The notes: generated by a model from the letters alone, not told the origin. Shown: positions 25,989-35,408, counted from the stretch's first letter. The stretch is DNA of 64,000 bases from Acetobacterium sp. KB-1 (GCF_003260995.1 NZ_CP030040.1:3209176-3273175), one strand, 5' to 3'. Made by a program: numbers and translations.

Positions 25989-27353
25989 TTACATAATCAT
26001 TTCCATATCTTCATCTGCACAGTCACGATCCTGACGATCCATGAGGGCATTTAAGATCATTTCGGCTAAACGCATAGCACCCTTATATCCGACCAAAGGC
26101 AGGTAAGAGTGAACATAGCGGTCAACGATGGGGAAGCCGGCGCGTACTAAAGGAATATCTTCGGCTTTGGCGACATATTTGCCATGGGTGCCGCCGATCA
26201 TCAGATCGACACTGTCGTTTTTAATCCATTGGTGGAGTTCAAACAAATCAGCATTCCCTTTAGCGGTACAGCCTTCCACACCAAACTTTTCAAAAAGTTC
26301 ATTGGCTTTTGCTTCAAATGTTTTACCGGGTGTCCCGGTGACCAGATATTTTGGAATCATACCCATTTCTAAAGTGAATTGTGCCAAAGCTAAGACGGTA
26401 TCGGGATCGCCGTAAATGGCAACGGTTTTATTTTGAGAATACTTATGTGAATCTAATAAGATATCGACTAATTGACCACGTTCTTCTTCGATGATGTAAG
26501 GAACCTCGTTTTTAGAAAAACGATTTAACGCCATGATATATTGATCCGTTAACTCAATACCAATTGGCAACGGAAGCGTAGCAAAGGGAACCTTACATTT
26601 GGTTTTTAAAGATTCAGCAGGTGGTGTCGAAGTGATTTCACCTAATGCCAAGGAGAGCTCGCAATTTCCAAGATCTTTGATATCATCAATGGTGGTTCCG
26701 CCTTTAGGATACATGGTGTATTCACCGGTCATTGGTGAGTCCATAACACCACTGGTGTCTGGCAGCATGGTATACTTAACCCCCATCAGGGTCATCAGTT
26801 TTTTCATTTCGCGCATGTCGCCAGGATTGACAAAGCCGGGGAAAAGAGCCAATTTGCCATTTTTTTCACCGGTGTTTACTGATAAGTAATGGATTAATCC
26901 CGTGATCATGCTGGAAAATCCAGTGATGTGTGACCCGACATAACTTGGGGTGTTGGCATGAACAACGATTTTTCCTTCGGGAATCTTCGCATCAGTGATG
27001 TAAGTAACAAGGTCATCGCCGATGGTTTCACTTAAACAGGTCGTATGAACGGCAATAATATCGGGTTCATAAAGGTCAAAGATATTTTTTATGGCTGTTT
27101 TTAAATTTGAACCGCCGCCAAATACGGAAGCACCTTCGGTAAATGAACTGGATGCAGCAATGGCCGGATCTTTAAAATGTCGCGTTAAAAACATTCGATG
27201 GTATGAACAACACCCTTGTGAGCCATGGCTGTGCGGCATGCAATTATGGACGCCCAGCGCAGCATACATGGCGCCGACCGGTTGACATGTTTTTAGTGGG
27301 TTAATGCGCAAAGCAGATCGTTCGGATATTTCTTTTGGTGTAACATCTAACAT
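25989..27353 (-). CDS. nifK: Nitrogenase MoFe protein beta subunit
   Basis: 454 residues. P-cluster cysteines lie in NPLKTCQPVGAM, HGSQGCCSYHR and TTCLSETIGDD. The N-terminus is short, lacking the extension seen in proteobacterial NifK, as in clostridial enzymes. The start codon overlaps the nifD stop by one base (TAATG), coupling equal translation of both subunits. Electron transfer from NifH passes through the P-cluster at the D/K interface. Confidence 0.95.
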   Translation of the reverse strand: MLDVTPKEISERSALRINPLKTCQPVGAMYAALGVHNCMPHSHGSQGCCSYHRMFLTRHFKDPAIAASSSFTEGASVFGGGSNLKTAIKNIFDLYEPDIIAVHTTCLSETIGDDLVTYITDAKIPEGKIVVHANTPSYVGSHITGFSSMITGLIHYLSVNTGEKNGKLALFPGFVNPGDMREMKKLMTLMGVKYTMLPDTSGVMDSPMTGEYTMYPKGGTTIDDIKDLGNCELSLALGEITSTPPAESLKTKCKVPFATLPLPIGIELTDQYIMALNRFSKNEVPYIIEEERGQLVDILLDSHKYSQNKTVAIYGDPDTVLALAQFTLEMGMIPKYLVTGTPGKTFEAKANELFEKFGVEGCTAKGNADLFELHQWIKNDSVDLMIGGTHGKYVAKAEDIPLVRAGFPIVDRYVHSYLPLVGYKGAMRLAEMILNALMDRQDRDCADEDMEMIM

Positions 27354-28939
27354 TATTCCATACCTCCTAAATTGCCAATTAATGTCGGCTCGCTTTTCCA
27401 GGGAGCTTGAACTAAACTAAAAGCTGGTGTATTAACAGCTAAGGTTACATCTCTGGCAAAATTTAATGCACCTTTAAATCCAGCATACGGACCGCTGTAG
27501 TCATAGGAGTGTAATTGTCGCGATGGCACGCCTGACCGTTGAACAATATATTTATCCTTAATCCCAGAAAAGAAGATGTCTGGTTTTAATAATTTTAAAA
27601 ATGCTTCGGTTTCAAACTGGTTATAGTCATCGGTAATCATGGCCTTATCGGCGATATCGGCCCATAAACCATCATAGGATTCAATCGGTAAACCGGCCTC
27701 TTTTAATTCTTTTATGCGTTCTTCGGTGTGGAAAGTCCGGTATTTAGCAGGATCTTTTACAACCGTGATGCTTTCAATGTTTTTAGAATCGGCATCCATT
27801 TTAAGCGGTAGCACTTGACGACCTTCGTAATCATCACGATGGGCAAATTCATAACCGGCTAAAATAACTTCGACACCGAGGCTTTTTAATAAGTTAATAT
27901 AATGGTGAGTTCTTGAACCACCAACATAAATGGCGGCAGTTTTGTCTTTCAGCATCGATTTGTAGTAAACCATTCCAATTGCAATTTCTTCTTCTTCATC
28001 AGCAATGACTGCTTCTGTTTTGGCTGTTAAAGCAGGATCGTTGAAAAATGCGGCAACATCTCTGAGTGACTGCTTAATCCCTTCGATGCCAATAAAATTG
28101 ACCTTAAGCCATTCGGTTCCATATTTCGTCTTTAGCATTTCAGCAATATAATTAATGGAACGATGGCATTGAACAAGATTCAGGTCGGCCGTATGCGCAT
28201 TTTTCATTTCTTCGTAGCTCCCATCACCAGTCATGACCGAGACAATGTTATAACCGATCCGTTTAAGAACCCGGCAAATTTCCCAACCATCACCACCGAT
28301 GTTGTATTCCCCTAAAAGATTAATGGAGTATTTTACCGGTTTTGCGTCACCGGTACCAATAACATTTTTCATTAAACCGTTATTGGCAATATGATGTCCC
28401 CCGGATTGACTAACGCCTTTGTAACCCTCACAACTGAAGGCAACTACTTTAATATTGTACATTTCTTCAGCTTCAGCTGCGACGGCGTGGATATCATCAC
28501 CGATCAGTCCGACTGGACACGTTGAAGCAATCATAATACAGGCGGGATCAAAGATTTCAACCGCTTCTTTAATTGCTTTTTTTAATTTCTTTTCACCACC
28601 AAAGACAATGTCGGTTTCTTGCATATCCGTCGAAAAACAATATTCTAAAAAGTTCTTCGTGTTTTCATCGCCTTTGGCTTTATTTCGTCGGGTTCCCCAG
28701 GCGTAGTAACTACATCCGATCGGGCCATGAACGATTTGGACAACATCTTTTAGTGGGCCAATAACAACCCCTTTACATCCTGCATAACAGCAACCACGGT
28801 TGGTCATGATTCCCGGGATGGCTCGAGTATCAGCGGCAATGACATTCGGTTCACCGTCTTCAATTTGAATAACATGTTCTTTTCTGTTTTTATAGAGTTT
28901 AGAGCTATATTGATCGAGCACTTTATCTCTTGAATCCAT
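27353..28939 (-). CDS. nifD: Nitrogenase MoFe protein alpha subunit
   Basis: 528 residues; holds the FeMo cofactor. Cofactor ligands are present: Cys in LNLVQCHRSINYIAE and His in RQLHSYDYSGPYAG; the catalytic region GVSQSGGHHIANN carries the Gln and His near the active site. P-cluster cysteines are in RGCCYAG, GPIGCSYY and STCPVGLIGDD. An insertion of roughly 50 residues (about 375-430) marks the clostridial (C. pasteurianum-like) group. It is a molybdenum rather than V/Fe-only type because NifE/N/V partners are present and no G-subunit gene occurs. ATG 28939 follows AGAGGTG. Confidence 0.95.
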   Translation of the reverse strand: MDSRDKVLDQYSSKLYKNRKEHVIQIEDGEPNVIAADTRAIPGIMTNRGCCYAGCKGVVIGPLKDVVQIVHGPIGCSYYAWGTRRNKAKGDENTKNFLEYCFSTDMQETDIVFGGEKKLKKAIKEAVEIFDPACIMIASTCPVGLIGDDIHAVAAEAEEMYNIKVVAFSCEGYKGVSQSGGHHIANNGLMKNVIGTGDAKPVKYSINLLGEYNIGGDGWEICRVLKRIGYNIVSVMTGDGSYEEMKNAHTADLNLVQCHRSINYIAEMLKTKYGTEWLKVNFIGIEGIKQSLRDVAAFFNDPALTAKTEAVIADEEEEIAIGMVYYKSMLKDKTAAIYVGGSRTHHYINLLKSLGVEVILAGYEFAHRDDYEGRQVLPLKMDADSKNIESITVVKDPAKYRTFHTEERIKELKEAGLPIESYDGLWADIADKAMITDDYNQFETEAFLKLLKPDIFFSGIKDKYIVQRSGVPSRQLHSYDYSGPYAGFKGALNFARDVTLAVNTPAFSLVQAPWKSEPTLIGNLGGME

Positions 28940-28954
28940 TTTAATCACCTCTTT

Positions 28955-29338
28955 CTAAAATGCATCCGCATTTTTTTCGCCACTTCGTACCCGAATGGAC
29001 TCTTCAATTGGGATGACGAAAATTTTACCATCACCGGGATTTCCGGTCTGATTGTTGTCAATAATAATAGAAACGACCTTCGCGACATCTTCATCCTCAA
29101 CGATTAATGTAAAAAATCGTTTTGGAATTAAGCGGGATGATTCAGTTAAGGATTCACCAATCGGTGAGATGGGCATTTCTCCTGCGTCAACGATATCCTG
29201 AACGATGGATAGATCAATCGTTTTTTTTCCGCGTCCGAGAACCTTTAAACAGGTAAAAGCGGGATAGCCATCTTTTACAAGGGCTTCTTTGGTCTGATTT
29301 ACTTTATTCTGTCGAATAATTGCCATAACTTCTTTCAT
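28955..29338 (-). CDS. nifI2: Nitrogenase-specific PII protein NifI2
   Basis: 127-residue PII-family protein. The C-terminal signature GDGKIFVIPIEESIRVRSGE is clear; the region around the T-loop is longer and different from GlnK (DLSIVQDIVDAGEMPISP). With NifI1 it inhibits nitrogenase when ammonium is available, as shown in methanogens, by binding NifDK in response to 2-oxoglutarate and ATP. Position between nifH and nifD is diagnostic. Confidence 0.92.
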   Translation of the reverse strand: MKEVMAIIRQNKVNQTKEALVKDGYPAFTCLKVLGRGKKTIDLSIVQDIVDAGEMPISPIGESLTESSRLIPKRFFTLIVEDEDVAKVVSIIIDNNQTGNPGDGKIFVIPIEESIRVRSGEKNADAF

Positions 29339-29352
29339 ATCAATTCCTCCTT

Positions 29353-29679
29353 TTAAAGGCCCGGTTTTCCAGTACTGATTGTATACGCTTCTTCTACCGG
29401 AGAAATAAAAATACGACCATCTCCAAAAGTACCATCCTTGCCAGTTTTTGCATTTTTCATGATTATTTTAACAACATCATCTTTGTCTTCATCGTTGACG
29501 ATACACAGGAGCATCACTTTTGGAATTTCATCATAGTGAACGTCTCCAACCTTGATCCCTTTTTGTTTTCCACGTCCATAAACATCTAATTTCGTAACCG
29601 CTGAGTAATCAGCGGATAACATTTCGGATAATACAACCCCTACTTTTTCGGGTCTGATAATTGCTCTGATCATTAACAT
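29353..29679 (-). CDS. nifI1: Nitrogenase-specific PII protein NifI1
   Basis: 108-residue PII-family protein with FGDGRIFISPVEEAYTISTG near the end and a T-loop GRGKQKGIKVGDVHYDEIPK that lacks the classical uridylylation tyrosine context. Works with NifI2. A second in-frame ATG lies six bases downstream of the chosen start; AAGGAAG upstream fits the first. Confidence 0.92.
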   Translation of the reverse strand: MLMIRAIIRPEKVGVVLSEMLSADYSAVTKLDVYGRGKQKGIKVGDVHYDEIPKVMLLCIVNDEDKDDVVKIIMKNAKTGKDGTFGDGRIFISPVEEAYTISTGKPGL

Positions 29680-29707
29680 ATTTTTTTACTTCCTTTCACA
29701 ATATAGA

Positions 29708-30556
<849 letters not shown>

Positions 30557-30579
30557 TTAAGATCCAATGCAAGTTTTTC

Positions 30580-30830
30580 TGCAAAAAGTAAAGAAGCCTT
30601 TGCCTTTCACAAAAGCGTAAAAGGTAAGACTTCCTTGTCTAAAAAAACTTATTTTGTTTTGCATAAACGAAAAGATCTTAATCGGCTGCATTGATTGAGC
30701 AGCAAATTAAGACCTCATTGTCTAAATAGAGTAGGGAATGATGGGAACAAAAAAGGTCTCAGCGCTTACCTAATTGTAAAGAGCTGAGACCACATTGTCT
30801 TTGTCAAATCCGTATTGCATTGTTTTCTAT
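30580..30830 (-). promoter_or_regulatory. nifH leader with three tandem hairpin/terminator units
   Basis: On the minus strand, three small hairpins with a four-pair stem AGAC/GTCT and a six-base loop occur at 30787-30800 (loop AATGTG), 30710-30723 (AATGAG) and 30627-30640 (AAGGAA). All loops have A at position 1 and G at position 4. The 3' arm of each overlaps the first arm of a larger hairpin followed by T: 30755-30791 with six T; 30674-30714 with TTTTCGTTT; 30593-30633 with TTTACTTTTT. This resembles ANTAR antitermination sites. The first of the two hairpins normally seen in ANTAR sites could not be recognised with confidence. Confidence 0.65.
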
Positions 30831-30836
30831 GGGCTT

Positions 30837-30865
30837 ATTATCCATGGAATAGGAGGATAAGTCAA
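30837..30865 (-). promoter_or_regulatory. Sigma-A type promoter of the nif operon
   Basis: Minus strand -35 TTGACT (30860-30865), 17-base spacer, -10 GATAAT (30837-30842); start near 30830, about 300 bases before nifH. No sigma-54 (GG-N10-GC) promoter was seen here. Confidence 0.65.
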
Positions 30866-30877
30866 GCAGGTTTGGTT

Positions 30878-30908
30878 GTAAACCCTTTTCAAAGTGAAAT
30901 GGGTTTAC
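30878..30908. promoter_or_regulatory. Dyad symmetry upstream of the nif promoter
   Basis: GTAAACCC (30878-30885) and GGGTTTAC (30901-30908) with further pairing TTTCA/TGAAA inside. It ends 13 bases before the -35 box, a usual place for an activator site. The remainder of 30909-31099 shows no gene. Confidence 0.45.
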
Positions 30909-31099
30909 GAATAAAAGAGATCGGCGACAGGTTTTTTTAGCCGGAAATCGGGATTGTACTTTAGTTAACTGATGTATTTTCCATCTGATAGGTGGGGTGA
31001 AATCATTTTCAGGGGTTTAGAATGTTCTTAGCCTGGAATGCCGTTTTCTTGCTTAAATAAAACTTAAGTAATTCTTAAACAAACGGGAAATCCGGGAGA

Positions 31100-32050
31100 T
31101 CAGCCGCAGCTTGAACAGGAAGAACAGTCGCCGCAGGATTTTTTCATTGGATCATGAACCAGAATAGCCCGGATCGTGGCGGTTTGTAAATCGACCGTTA
31201 CGATTTCATCCTGGAGAATCTCCATTTTACCATCGGTGAAGATGATCGTCATTGGTTCGGGAACCATTACGTCTGGGTCCAGAGTGCCTGGTTTCATCAG
31301 GGGCTGAATAAATTTTTTGCCTTCCGGTTCAGTGATCATCAGGCCGTTATTGCCGGTGATCAGGGATCGGATCACCCCGGTAGGCGAATAGTTGACTGAA
31401 TTTTCGTCACAATTAATGCCGTGGGCAGTGCTGTCATAGGCGATCACAATCCCGATCGGGGTGACAATGGGTTCGGGCAGGGCGGGTTCAAAGCTTTTCA
31501 GCTTGCCGTTTTCATATAAGGAAAAACCGTAACGCACCTTCACCAGGCCGTCGGGGCTATTGAGTTCAATGGTTTCCTGAGGCCACATGGTCAAACTTTT
31601 CAGGGCACCGCTTTCATAAAAGCAGAGGCTTACAATCTTGGTTGAAAAGGAACCCACAGCCAGATCAAAGTCTATCGGTTTAGCCAGGGTATATTCATCA
31701 TTCTCGGTCCAGTAGCCGTTGATTCGGCCATTTAGCGGAAATAAACGGTGGATTCGACCGTTTTCATAAAAACTGATCCGTTCGGCGGACAGGCTCCCAA
31801 GCGAGGTGATGACTGCGGTGGCGCTTTCCAGATCGATGCTTTTGATCTGGCCGTTTTTGAAAAACTCCAGCGCTAACCCTTCCCGATTTCTCAGGTTTGA
31901 GGGGCCGTAGTTGGGAACCAGAATGCCCACAGGGGTATTGATGGTGTTGGGCTCGTCGAAGGCACAGCCTTTTGGCGAACCATCGGTATAGGTTTCAAAA
32001 AAGGTGATCCCGGTGAGGGGGCCATATTTTTGCGTTTGGCAGGTTGACAT
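31100..32050 (-). CDS. Nif-associated repeat protein with Cys-rich tail, unknown function
   Basis: Not recognised as a named family. 316 residues, predicted soluble and rich in beta strands. It contains about five spaced units of the type F(Y/F)xNGxxxxL: FFKNGQIKSI, FYENGRIHRL, FYESGALKSL, LYENGKLKSF and a weaker YSPTGVIRSL, at roughly 40-60 residue spacing, somewhat like MORN/YwqK-type repeats. The end CGDCSSCSSCG has four cysteines that could bind metal or an Fe-S cluster. It lies 12 bases after the AnfO-like gene in the same direction and upstream of nifH, so a role linked to nitrogenase is likely but unproven. Confidence 0.6.
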   Translation of the reverse strand: MSTCQTQKYGPLTGITFFETYTDGSPKGCAFDEPNTINTPVGILVPNYGPSNLRNREGLALEFFKNGQIKSIDLESATAVITSLGSLSAERISFYENGRIHRLFPLNGRINGYWTENDEYTLAKPIDFDLAVGSFSTKIVSLCFYESGALKSLTMWPQETIELNSPDGLVKVRYGFSLYENGKLKSFEPALPEPIVTPIGIVIAYDSTAHGINCDENSVNYSPTGVIRSLITGNNGLMITEPEGKKFIQPLMKPGTLDPDVMVPEPMTIIFTDGKMEILQDEIVTVDLQTATIRAILVHDPMKKSCGDCSSCSSCG

Positions 32051-32062
32051 AACGATCTCCTT

Positions 32063-32701
32063 TTATTCACACACGACATGGGTGATAATAACATGCTTAG
32101 TGGAATCATTTTTATTTTCGATGCGGTATTGCAAGTGCATTTTTGGTAATTGGTGTTCAAACCATGGCGGGATATGGTTACAGACCACTTCCAGAGCGTC
32201 AAAGGGAGCTTCTTTTAAAAAGGGCTGCAGGGCCATCTTTGAACTCATCTCCGGGTACTTTTTTTGCACCTGGGTTAAATCAAAGCGGTAATAACCAGGG
32301 ACATCAGTTTCGGTTGGTGTTCTAGTTAGTAGACGGGCAACTTCTTTCGCTTGTGCGTCTTGACTGGCCAGGTCGGCCGCAATGGCATCAAGTAATTCCA
32401 GATCAAAGTCTTCGGTTTCGCAGATAATAAAGCCGGAACGGTCAAAAACCTGGTAGGGAATACCAATGATGGATTTGGTGATGATGATCCGGCAGTCGTT
32501 GAAGACACCAAGCATCTGTTTAATGTTTTCCCGGATGGCGGCCAGCCCGCCGGAAAGATCAGGGCATAAGGGAATCATTTCGGATTTATGCCAACCGCTT
32601 TTTTCTTTGGTGTAGAAAACAAAATTAGTCATCTCATCGAACCGGGCAATCCGGCCATTGTCATCACAAAAAACAGCCATTAGATTTAGTTTTTCTTTCA
32701 T
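32063..32701 (-). CDS. AnfO-like nitrogenase accessory protein
   Basis: 212 residues. The N-terminal MAVFCDDNGRIARF, the central CRIIITKSIIGIPYQVFDRSGF and the C-terminal FDALEVVCNHIPPWFEHQLP fit the AnfO family (Fe-only nitrogenase accessory protein). No anfDGK genes are in this window; the nitrogenase here is of the Mo type. Start ATG at 32701 follows AGAGGTG; a longer in-frame extension to 32788 has no site. Its activity is unknown; in phototrophs anfO is needed for full Fe-only nitrogenase function. Co-directional with the repeat protein gene. Confidence 0.75.
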   Translation of the reverse strand: MKEKLNLMAVFCDDNGRIARFDEMTNFVFYTKEKSGWHKSEMIPLCPDLSGGLAAIRENIKQMLGVFNDCRIIITKSIIGIPYQVFDRSGFIICETEDFDLELLDAIAADLASQDAQAKEVARLLTRTPTETDVPGYYRFDLTQVQKKYPEMSSKMALQPFLKEAPFDALEVVCNHIPPWFEHQLPKMHLQYRIENKNDSTKHVIITHVVCE

Positions 32702-32945
32702 TTGTTCACCTCTTAGAATTGAATCAATACGGATTGCTAAATTAAAACAGAATTGCTTAAAATTAGTTGTAGTATAGCACAGAAACAAAAAAGTGCGACT
32801 TAATTAGCACTAAATCGGTAAAAAAACGATTGCAGAAATTTTGCAGTTTAAAAACGCGGGCTGGCTAGTGGTGTCAAAAGCTGTCAAATATAACAACAAA
32901 AAACCCCTGAACAATCAGGGGCATGCTTTGCCTGAAAAGATAAAG

Positions 32946-33434
32946 CTATTGCGGGTCATGATCACTGAATTGGTCTTCCAGTTTTTTCTGACGTTTTTTT
33001 ATCAGGGTGCCACTGACAAACAGGGCAACGAAAATCAGGGCAAAGAGCAGGGCAAAGATAAGGAGAGTCAGTGAGCCAAGTGCCAGCAGATGGCCTTTTA
33101 AATAAGCGTGGTTCATATACAGCGTAATGGCGTAAATGATGGCAAAAGCACCAGCGCCAATGAGGCTGTAAATCAGATAGTTTTTGGTGGTGGGTTTGCT
33201 GTAAAAATCCCATTGTCCCTTTTTATAACAGCCAACGATAACCCCGCCACAACTGATCATAAAGATGGCCCATTCAAAACCCCATTGACTAAAGGGAGCA
33301 TTTAGAAACATCGACTGAACAATAATGCTGCCGAGCAACAGCCAGAAAACAATCCAGAAACAGAGATGTTCTATTTTATACAGCTCCAGTTCCTGGCGCT
33401 CATCAACTACTTTTTTCATTTTTTTCATTGTCAT
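32946..33434 (-). CDS. Four-helix membrane protein, DUF6773-like
   Basis: 162 residues with four hydrophobic segments (about 25-45, 52-68, 85-108, 118-143) and charged ends. Resembles small membrane proteins that accompany a short XRE-type regulator in Firmicutes. It overlaps the upstream XRE gene by 32 bases and belongs to the same operon. Function unknown; possibly the target or effector of the regulator. Confidence 0.65.
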   Translation of the reverse strand: MTMKKMKKVVDERQELELYKIEHLCFWIVFWLLLGSIIVQSMFLNAPFSQWGFEWAIFMISCGGVIVGCYKKGQWDFYSKPTTKNYLIYSLIGAGAFAIIYAITLYMNHAYLKGHLLALGSLTLLIFALLFALIFVALFVSGTLIKKRQKKLEDQFSDHDPQ

Positions 33435-33627
33435 TTTCCTCCCAGAATAAATCGTTTAATGTTTTTCCCAAAGCTTTACAGATGGCGATGCACAATTGCA
33501 AAGATGGATTGAATTTACCGGCTTCAATCATGCCGATTGTCTGCCGGGTGACGCCGACCCGTTTGGCCAGCTCTTCCTGGGAAATATCGTTCTCGGCCCG
33601 AGCCACCTTTAATTTTATGTTTTTCAT
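33403..33627 (-). CDS. Small XRE-family helix-turn-helix regulator
   Basis: 74-residue DNA-binding protein: helix-turn-helix ISQEELAKRVGVTRQTIGMIEAGKFNPSL (about 15-43) and an acidic tail NDLFWEENDNEKN. ATG at 33627 is preceded by AGGGAGTG. Belongs to the YvaO/Cro-like type that pairs with membrane proteins. It probably binds its own promoter, whose spacer contains GACAT..ATGTC symmetry. Confidence 0.88.
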   Translation of the reverse strand: MKNIKLKVARAENDISQEELAKRVGVTRQTIGMIEAGKFNPSLQLCIAICKALGKTLNDLFWEENDNEKNEKSS

Positions 33628-33649
33628 TTGATCACTCCCTATATGACAT

Positions 33650-33678
33650 ATAGTACAGTATATAAGATACAATGTCAA
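33650..33678 (-). promoter_or_regulatory. Strong sigma-A promoter of the XRE/membrane operon
   Basis: Minus strand -35 TTGACA (33673-33678), 17-base spacer, -10 TACTAT (33650-33655). Inverted GACAT/ATGTC spans the promoter and may be the operator. Confidence 0.75.
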
Positions 33679-33853
33679 GTATATATTGCATAAAGAACGA
33701 TATAATAGGCAGACAGTGATTGTCTGCTGGTTGGAAAAGACCCTTGGGGGGAGCCTGCCGTACCGGGTAAGGCTTAATTGGTTTGATCCTTCAGCGTTGT
33801 GCTGGTCTGGGGTTACCATTATCGTTGTTTACAGCCATTAATAAAAGCACGTT

Positions 33854-34738
33854 TTAAAACAAAAATGACAATTGCTGGCTGCCGTGTTCCAGTTTGTACC
33901 GGGAGACGATGTCTTCCATTTTGTAAAGAACCCCATGGCGTTGACATTCCCGGGTGAAGGTGGCCCAGAGGCTTCTGGCCTGGGGGCTGGCGCAGCTATA
34001 GGAATTACCGAAATTGCGGAGATACTTTTTTTTAATGCCAGGGAAATGAGCATCGAGCTGGTCGTAAAAATAAAGGCGTTGGGAATCCCGGAGGGTGACC
34101 CCAAAGGCGGGATAAATAAATTGGGCGCCATGTTCGGCGGCATTGGTCACAATGGCTTTGATGTTCGCCGGGGTATCATTGATAAAGGGGAGAATTGGCA
34201 TCAGCAGAACGCCTGTAAAGATGCCGCTGTCTGCCAGCTCATTGATCGCGGTAAAGCGGGCAGAACTGGGGGCTACCCGGGGTTCGATGATTTTTGCCAG
34301 TGAATCGTCGGCACTGGTAATGGTAATTTTGACAATGACAGGTGACCGTTTCTGAATCGATAAAAGCAGATCTTTATCCCGGGTAACAAGGGGGCTCTTG
34401 GTGGCGATGGCTACCCCGTAACCGTTGGTTTTGAAGAGCTCCAGCGCCTGGCGGGTGAGCTGGTGTTTCTGCTCCATGGGATTATAGGGATCACTCATGG
34501 CACCAGTACCCACCACGCCCTTTAAGGTCTTGCGTCGCAGGTTGTCTTCCAGAATGGCCAGGGCATTTTCTTTGGCCCGGACCTGGTCAAAAGCTTCAAT
34601 CCCATAGCAGTCGCTACGACTGTCACAATAAATGCAGCCATGGGAACAGCCCCGATAGATATTCATATTATAGTCGGTGCCAAACCAATAATTATTTTTG
34701 GTCCGGGTCAGCATGTTTTTAGCAGGGATGGTTTCCAT
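33854..34738 (-). CDS. Radical SAM protein, SPL/Rv2578c family
   Basis: 294 residues. The radical-SAM cysteines are CSHGCIYC (about 31-38), in the context MNIYRGCSHGCIYCDSRSD, as in SplB-like proteins. The segment GTGAMSDPYNPMEQ is also typical of this group. True spore photoproduct lyases are longer and have extra conserved cysteines; this is the uncharacterised, widespread subfamily. ATG at 34738 is used; an upstream in-frame start at 34774 would overlap the previous gene by 11 bases. Substrate unknown. Confidence 0.8.
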   Translation of the reverse strand: METIPAKNMLTRTKNNYWFGTDYNMNIYRGCSHGCIYCDSRSDCYGIEAFDQVRAKENALAILEDNLRRKTLKGVVGTGAMSDPYNPMEQKHQLTRQALELFKTNGYGVAIATKSPLVTRDKDLLLSIQKRSPVIVKITITSADDSLAKIIEPRVAPSSARFTAINELADSGIFTGVLLMPILPFINDTPANIKAIVTNAAEHGAQFIYPAFGVTLRDSQRLYFYDQLDAHFPGIKKKYLRNFGNSYSCASPQARSLWATFTRECQRHGVLYKMEDIVSRYKLEHGSQQLSFLF

Positions 34739-34763
34739 AAGTCCTCTTTCTTTTATTGAGTTA

Positions 34764-35408
34764 TCAGCGCACAATTAAGCCCAACAACTTGGCCAGTTCT
34801 GCGGCCTGATAGGCGGAGACAACGGCACCGTTTAATGCTTCAATAGAGACACGTAGGCCATCGATTTGGCAGGTGGTGAAGTCCAGTCCTTTTAGCGGCG
34901 TTTTGAAAAAACTGGTGGCTTCAAAGTTGATACCATCGAGTTTTAACTGGGTGAGTTTGCACTCGGAAACAGAGGCATAACTGAAATCGCACTGTGAAAT
35001 CTCCAGAGCTTTGAGTTTGGCTTTGCTAAAATTGGCGTACTGGAAATTGCTGCTGGAAAAGCCGAGGTTCTCCAATTGGGCCTGATGAAAATCAACCCCT
35101 ATCATTTTGCAAAAATTGAATTCACAGCGATTAAAATAACCATCAGTAAAGTCACTGTTGGATAGATTACAGGATTGAAAACGGAGATCCCGACAATCCG
35201 CTTTCTCAAAGTGACAATCGGTTAACTCACAGTTTTCAAAAACAGAGCCCCGAAAGGACAGGTAGGAAAAATCAATGCTTGTTAGGGTCAAGTCTTTAAA
35301 ATACTTATCTTCCATATCTATTTCTTCTTCCCGGGCCCAGGCCACCAGTGATGGTAAATCTCTGGTGAATTCCAGATCGGGGAGAATGTTTGGTTTTGAA
35401 CGTTTCAT
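34764..35408 (-). CDS. Pentapeptide-repeat protein
   Basis: 214 residues; after a short N-terminal region (about 1-40) at least 20 units of A(D/N)Lxx-type five-residue repeats run to about residue 185 (for example FENCELTDCHFEKADCRDLRF). Such proteins form a right-handed beta helix; some protect DNA gyrase from inhibitors, but that cannot be told from sequence. Followed closely by the radical SAM gene. Confidence 0.85.
   Translation of the reverse strand: MKRSKPNILPDLEFTRDLPSLVAWAREEEIDMEDKYFKDLTLTSIDFSYLSFRGSVFENCELTDCHFEKADCRDLRFQSCNLSNSDFTDGYFNRCEFNFCKMIGVDFHQAQLENLGFSSSNFQYANFSKAKLKALEISQCDFSYASVSECKLTQLKLDGINFEATSFFKTPLKGLDFTTCQIDGLRVSIEALNGAVVSAYQAAELAKLLGLIVR

Noticed and set aside
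27353-29000. Possibility that the nitrogenase is a vanadium or Fe-only type
   Set aside because: nifE, nifN-B and nifV partners are present, there is no G-subunit gene between D and K, and NifD has the clostridial Mo-type insertion.
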